Below are positions 58,563 through 64,000 of a stretch of DNA of 64,000 bases, piece after piece. Every line of letters starts with the position of its first letter. Within the stretch, counting starts at the first letter, position 1. A model generated the notes under the pieces. That model was not told where the DNA came from, did not search any database, and saw nothing but the letters and a program-made list of their open reading frames with translations. Origin of the DNA: Paramacrobiotus metropolitanus (Eukaryota; Tardigrada; Eutardigrada; Parachela; Macrobiotidae); assembly GCF_019649055.1 (NCBI RefSeq), contig NW_026570223.1, forward strand, positions 434,001 through 498,000, in the 5' to 3' direction. Made by a program: the position numbers and the translations under genes.

Positions 58563-59818
58563 GTTGTACGTCGCGCTGGCCTAGGGTGGGTACGGGTTGC
58601 GATTGTTGGTCAGCAGATGCAGCTACTCCTGATGGATCGACAATACATGCGAACAATCTCACGAAGTTTGGTTTTATCCAACAGCTGATCAACCCGGGAA
58701 CATTCGCACGTCCGACGGTAGTCCTTGTGCACAAACTGCATTCACAAAATGCGATGCCAAGGAACTGACAAACTCGTAATCTCTGTCAAAGGCCATAAGC
58801 TAAAATGTTTGAGAGGAGATTTAACAACCAAGTACATTTGTGCTGCACAGACGTGAGATTTTACGGTTTTACCGTTTGTCAAAATGTGCGAGCTGCACCG
58901 CCTGCGCGAGCATTACAACAAGTAACAACCGGCCAAGGCGGTTGGCGCGCTTAATTTTTCATTTTGTGGCAGCCGCCAAGTCGTGAATTTTCAGTTTTGT
59001 ACGAGTACCTTTGTGTTCTTATTTCTTAAGCAAAAACTTGAATCCATGGCTTGAAAAAATACGAGTGTAATAGTATACAGATACCATAACATACATAATC
59101 TCAGCAGTACAAATACATGTTTTTATTTTGCTGTCATAACATGTCAGCACTCTATGCAGTTAACGCTTCGCCGCTGACCAGATAAAAGTGCAGCGTTTTG
59201 TAGTATTTATATTTTGTATACGTAATTATGTAAGGACCAGCAGAAGTCTACATTAACAGATAAACTGATAAAGGTGCAATACCTAATTGACGTTACTGTA
59301 TTCTGCAGCATGCGTTCGCGGCTCATGTACCGGAACTTACAGAGAAGAAACGAGCATAGTTATTAATAACATTTTTCATTAAACTGTAGTACGAGTATAC
59401 TTGTACGTATGGCTCACCCTCCCTAATTTTCATCCTTGTTGGTTCAAGTTTTAGGCCAATAGGTTAGGAGAACTTTTACGCTCCACATATATGGCTACTA
59501 TGTATTTGGCGCGCTGTTGAGCGTATCTAGGCAGCGTAAATATAAAGCGTGCGGAAGATAACCAAAGGGTCAACAGGAAGAACATTTCGGAAGTCAACAT
59601 ATTAAACACACCAAATGCATGTGCCTTTGTTGTTAGTATCGACGGTGTCGCTGGTATGTATGTCAAATGAAGGTATACATTACACACATCCAGGTCGAAG
59701 CATCATTGAAGATTCTTGTAGGAGCACTCGTATAAAAGCATGTGAATCGGAGAACGACGTAAATTTGTTCGTATCCTTTGCAATAGAATCACAACTGTTA
59801 GTCTGCTGCAAATTCAAT
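58563..59818. other. Divergent intergenic region
   Basis: Separates the minus-strand F-box gene from the plus-strand protease gene and should hold both promoters. Nothing else recognised. Confidence 0.45.
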
Positions 59819-61489
59819 ATGGCATCGTGTGGATTTCCAATGATTCTGTTGGCCGTTATAAAGATACTATGTGGTAATCAATTCTGTATCTTTCACATAA
59901 TCCATCCGAAGTTCGAATATATTTTACTAACTCGCTACCATACGTCAGTGCTTCTAGCGTTATCGGAGGCGGCTATTACCTGCGGAATTCCTCAGATATC
60001 ACCACGATCGGATATGTCAAGAGTGAAAGGTAGTCTGTCGACTTCTGTATGCCGAATTTTGAAGCAATGAAAAGGTAACCAATTTCTTTATTTTTAGGCG
60101 GCAATGATGCGGTGCCTGGCAGTTGGCCGTGGCAGGTTCGTCTCGGCATTCGCCAGGCTAACGGCCAAGTGATGTGGAATTGCGGAGGCAGCATTTTAAC
60201 CGAGAAATATGTCGTTACTGCTGCTCATTGTTTAGTCGGGTAAATATGTATTTTCTGACTATATGTGGATTCATACCGAATATACAGTCACGGATGGCAA
60301 CACGTATAGAAATTCTCAGTTAGTATGATCTTTCTTATATAAAGTTTATAGACTTACTGGAAGAACTGGGCTTGTAAGAGAATTTCCCTCGTGTTTTTTT
60401 ATGTTCCAGTACTCTGATAGAGACATACGGACCCATTTTATCATAGCAGCCACACAAGGTTAGGGGGATCCATAAATTACGTACGCAGCGAACCAGGGAG
60501 GGAGGGGTCCAAAAAACGTGACAAGCTGTAACGGCCTCGGCGAACCCAGGGGGGAGGGGTGGTCAGCTCCAGGTATTACGATTGAGCGAACCAGGGGGTA
60601 GGGGTCAAGCAAACGTGACGGACCGCTACGAAGGGGGAGGGAGGGGTGAAAAAATCGTGGTTTTCTGCGTACGTAATTTATGGATGCTCCCTTACTATAC
60701 CCCAAATATTTTCAACATGTACGTATTTGCGGTTGCAGTGGGGTTAATGCCCAGTATATGATCCGTGCCGGTGATCACGACCAGACGCGCACCGAAGTGG
60801 CGCAAGTGGATCGCGCCGTACTGCGCATTGGTCAGCACCCGAACTACGCCGGCCAATCGGGCAACTTCAGGAACGACATTGCCATTCTCCGGCTGGCCAC
60901 CAACCTGACCTTCAAAGCCCAGATCAGTCCGGTGTGTTTGCCCATCAGCAAGGAGGATATCCCGCACGGCACCACCTGCATGGTTACCGGCTGGGGAAAG
61001 TCGGGTCCGACGGGTACCAGCTACAAACCGGCACTACAGCAGGGTCGTGTGCAGATTATCGGACGGCAGCAGTGTGCGGCGCAGTATTGGGGCAATATGG
61101 TCACCAGCAATGTCCAAGTGTGCGCCGGGACACCAGCTGGCACAGTGGATGCCTGTTCGGTATAAAATAGGAATTAATTTTTCTTTGTAATGCTCCCATG
61201 TTAACCCTATTATTTTATTTTAATTTTCTATTAGGGCGACAGTGGTGGGCCGTTAGTGTGTCAAGATCCGACTAGCCGACGCTGGGTTCTTCATGGTGTC
61301 GTCAGTTTTGGACCTCTTACAGGGTACTTTATAATTAATAGACGGTGTATCCATTTATTTATTCACGTTTGGTGTTTTTTTACGTAATTCAGTTGCGGAA
61401 ATCCGACAAAGCCGGCTGTCTATACAAGGATCACGGGATTGCTGGACTGGATCAAGACCACAACCGGAAACACTGTTTTGCAATATTAA
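59819..61489 (+). CDS. Secreted trypsin-like serine protease (S1 family)
   Basis: Extracellular endopeptidase, 294 aa. Proposed exons: 59819..59873, 59949..60029, 60098..60239, 60739..61159, 61235..61323, 61393..61489. Joining exons 1 and 2 gives a good signal peptide ([18 protein letters not shown] + VLLALSEA). A light-chain Cys (CGIPQISPR) and the activation site follow, [17 protein letters not shown]; note VKGG rather than the usual IVGG. Catalytic triad: His in VTAAHCL, Asp in NDIAIL, Ser in GDSGGPL. The residue six before the catalytic Ser is Asp (DACSGDSGG), giving trypsin-like Arg/Lys specificity. MVTGWGKSG and [13 protein letters not shown] complete the domain. Intron 3 contains a MITE (60458-60696). 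A polyadenylation signal AATAAA lies near 61778. Confidence 0.92.
60458..60696. mobile_element. Tourist/Harbinger-like MITE in protease intron 3
   Basis: Terminal inverted repeats (TIRs): GGGGGATCCATAAATTACGT... at left (60463 on) and GGGAGCATCCATAAATTACG... on the opposite strand at right (to about 60691). Each is flanked by TTA, compatible with a 3-bp target duplication. The interior has G-rich sub-repeats (cgaaccaggg, gggaggggtc, aacgtgac). The CATAAATTACGT end motif is one I know from MITEs scattered through many invertebrate genomes. There is no coding capacity. Confidence 0.85.
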
Positions 61490-62107
61490 CCCACGGTGGA
61501 CAAGGCCTGATGTCTTTCCGTTAGAAGATTAGCTGCGCTGGTTATAAAGCCATGTACTGATGCTGCACAAACTTTAAGATATCTATACAATGTCTTGATT
61601 CATTGGTTTCTTATGTTTGATCTCGCACACTACTTATAATCAACCGCCGGTGAATGTGTCGAAATAATGGATGTGTTCTTTATCTACAGATAGCAAGTAT
61701 TAACTGTTAGAGACTCAGTTGTTATATGCTGCTTCGTTCGACATCCCGGTAATTTAATGTTTCATTAGCACATATGAAATAAACATCAAGGAATTGTGCG
61801 GAGTCAAAACATTATTCGTTTTCAAATGAGCAGTTTGTTCCGATAACAAAATATTTCATTTGATATACCAGATGGTTGTAGGTTTTTTCGATAAGAAAAC
61901 AACCGAACAATTATGATTCTTACTACAAATGCAAAGGAAAATAATCCATCAATTGTCGGTCTACCGCGCTTTATAGATTGCAGTATTAATGGAGCGCAAG
62001 GTTTTCCATGCAACATTCCTGGTTTACGGACAAGCGAGTTGAGCCGGTGCGTTCACCTAAAAACCGGTGCCGGTTGATCACACAGCACACTTTTCACAAT
62101 GTGGCGG
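61490..62107. other. Convergent intergenic region
   Basis: 3' flanks of the serine protease (+) and cathepsin-like (-) genes. No further gene. Confidence 0.5.
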
Positions 62108-63927
62108 TTATGTGGCATTTACCGTGTTGCCGGAAGTGTCCATGGTTCCACACACTGGATTGCTAGATGTATCGGTACCGCAAACCAGGATATTACCGCT
62201 GCTCAGGCTCAATATGGTCTTGATGCTGCCGAACTGGGACTGGAAGGAAGTAATGTCGATTCCTTTGCCATTCTTAAATAACCATGTCGGACTGTCGGTG
62301 GCATCTATCAAAAGCGATAACTATACGTGTACCGCTATGCAGAATATTTATATAATGAAAAAATTGGCTGCATTTATAAGCGATACATATTGGTACAAGT
62401 TTATTAGTACATTGTATACCATAGGTATAAGTATCGCTGTTGAGCATCGTCTGGATGTTGGCCCCTCCAAAGGAATTGAAGTTGACACAGTTGTACTTGG
62501 TGGCACCGCTGACAATCGTGCAATCGCCAGATCCCGTTGGCTGTAATACCAAAAATGACACTGGTAATTTTCCTCAAAATGGCAGCACGTTTTTCGATGC
62601 ACTAGCCATATGTCTATGAACAACGTTACACGTACATTTTTCAGCCAGACATCATTGCCTTTGTCTCCTTTGTCCCATCCCACAATGGGTCCAGATGGGG
62701 CATCCAGGAAAACTTTACCAATGGGAACGGGATTACCGACCTGACCTACTTGACCATTCGCATCGATCTGCACTTCCACGGTACAATCACCTATAAATGT
62801 CGTCACAGTTTGGTTCAAACGCTTTTTCGAAAAGCATCTCACGGAAACCGGTATGCGTACCGCTAAAAGCGTAAGTTTGGGAATTCATATCCGAACTGTC
62901 GAGACGCACGATCTGATCGATACCGGATGAACAGAAGGAGCTCGGGCAGCTGCCGGCCACGTTGATGACAGCAGCACTGAAATCGCTTTCAATGTTGACG
63001 GCGTTCTTTCCCCGTTCGATCCAGTAGACTCCCTGATCGCCGTTCTCCACCCCCCAGGAGTTGGCAATGGTCCAGTAGGGAACTCCGTTGGAATCCGAGC
63101 ACCAGCCGATGATGCGGATGGCGTGGCCGCCCAGTTTGGTTGCCCCGTCGCCTGGTCCGCGATAGGCTCCTGAAAGTAGGCGGCGGTATTTAATATTCAC
63201 ACATTTGTACATGCATTGATACAATATACTGATATTATATAAAACTGCATTATTAACTGTATATTATGGCAGTTGCTTAAACGTAAAACATGCCAACCTT
63301 GAGTAGGTTTCCAGTCCTGCCAGTCACTCCAGTCCTCGATCCCGGCGGTAACCGGACCATTGGTCATGATTTCAATCTGAATGTCTTTCACGATCTCGTC
63401 AATTTCTGTTTGGTTTTTGGCGTCCTTTAAACTGTGCACCCAGTACGAGTCATCATCTAGAAGAATCCAATTTTAATTAACTATCCGTCAAGTGCTCATA
63501 CTGGCGACCCAGTTTTCTGGGCAAGCGCGTAATTAAACTGACTTGTATGGAAATCATCGGCAACCGTTGTCGGATTGTAATCAGGATTCGTGCAGTCCGA
63601 TGGGCAGTTAAGAGGTGCCGACTCCGATAAGTCCGGATACGGTGCACATCCCACACTGGCGGAGCCGCCGCCCGTAATGTACCCTTTGATGGCCGCATTC
63701 TGGTACGCTCTCTCGGTGTAGTATGGGTTCTTGCAGCTGCAATTGGGCAGTAGATATAATTATTTAATCTAGATAGTATTACGAAGAGTTCTTGGTACAC
63801 ACATTTGCAGTGGGGTTTCCTCCGGTCTGTAGCATGCCGCCAATTGCAGCGCTGACACATACGTCTGGTCAGACTGTCCGGATGCGATACACAGCCGATC
63901 GGATATCACGCTGGAAGATGACACAGC
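62108..63927 (-). CDS. Cathepsin-B-like cysteine protease, 5' partial, with C-terminal extension
   Basis: Papain-family (C1A) peptidase; the exons visible encode 419 aa. Proposed exons: complement(join(62108..62304,62420..62540,62636..62790,62861..63169,63298..63456,63543..63736,63803..63927)). Visible parts: ISDRLCIASGQSDQTYVSAL, GYITGGGSASVGCAPYPD, IEIMTNGPVTAGIEDW, GGHAIRIIGWCSD (catalytic His), YWTIANSWGVENGDQGVYWI (catalytic Asn) and NAVNIESDFSAAVINVAG. The catalytic Cys exon (QGxCGSCW) must lie beyond position 64000. Unlike ordinary cathepsin B, which ends after the IESE block, the frame continues through four exon junctions for ~190 residues rich in Gly, Ser, Asn and Cys. Two Trp-containing units occur there (WDKGDKGNDVWLKN and SPTWLFKNGKG, then ILVCGTDTSSNPVCG). 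Function of the extension is unknown, possibly a binding domain. Confidence 0.86.
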
Positions 63928-64000
63928 CTACAGCAGAAAAGAGCCAATCAAAACATGTTTGCCAGAAAACCGCTGTTTCAGTTTATTATGGCTTGTATGT
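63928..64000. other. Intron of the cathepsin-like gene at the window edge
   Basis: Sequence upstream of the acceptor (gctgtag on the minus strand). The preceding exons, including the active-site Cys and signal peptide, are outside the window. Confidence 0.6.

Noticed and set aside
1-64000. CRISPR arrays, bacterial operons or prophage
   Set aside because: No regularly spaced repeats or prokaryotic gene organisation; introns, TATA boxes and MITEs show an animal nuclear genome.

Overview
This window is animal nuclear DNA: spliced genes with GT-AG introns, AT-rich non-coding DNA, TATA boxes, and no bacterial operon structure. Seven consecutive minus-strand genes encode SAHS (secretory abundant heat-soluble) proteins. 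These are lipocalin/FABP-fold secreted proteins known only from eutardigrades and linked to desiccation tolerance, so the organism is almost certainly a eutardigrade. I cannot fix the species from sequence alone. The low gene density suggests a larger genome than that of Ramazzottius, but this is inference.

Layout. 1.8-4.0 kb (-): two-exon forkhead transcription factor of the FoxQ1 type. 4.0-12.4 kb: no convincing gene; it contains repeats, a tRNA-like relic and a perfect 65-nt palindrome. 12.4-33.85 kb (-): the SAHS array (A to G), every gene with four exons and the same intron phases (1, 1, 0). The first exon holds only the start of the signal peptide. SAHS-F and SAHS-G lie in a recent segmental duplication of about 2.2 kb. 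Between those two copies sits a plus-strand leucine-rich-repeat (LRR) gene with LRRCT and fibronectin III domains (28.26-31.94 kb), whose 3' end coincides with the start of the second duplicated copy. 34.6-35.7 kb: foldback transposable element with arms of about 293 bp. 38.6-39.66 kb (-) and 49.5-50.6 kb (-): two intronless, divergent seven-transmembrane receptors of one family. 42.9-43.3 kb (-): intronless secreted expansin/barwin-like (DPBB) protein with fungal-like sequence. 44.7-47.0 kb (-): four-exon tandem CCCH zinc-finger protein. 56.3-58.6 kb (-): four-exon F-box protein with an extra N-terminal module. 59.8-61.5 kb (+): six-exon trypsin-like serine protease with a MITE in an intron. 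62.1-64.0 kb (-, 5' end outside the window): cathepsin-B-like cysteine protease with an unusual C-terminal extension.

The SAHS products would be secreted and act outside cells. The two proteases, the expansin-like protein and the LRR protein are also predicted to be extracellular or lysosomal. The other genes (forkhead, CCCH, F-box) are regulatory. I see no functional link between the array and its flanking genes beyond position.

The non-coding DNA is strikingly rich in the octamer TACTCGTA/TACGAGTA. Exon boundaries were assigned by hand from splice consensus, reading-frame continuity and comparison among the paralogues. They should be within a few bases but have no transcript support.
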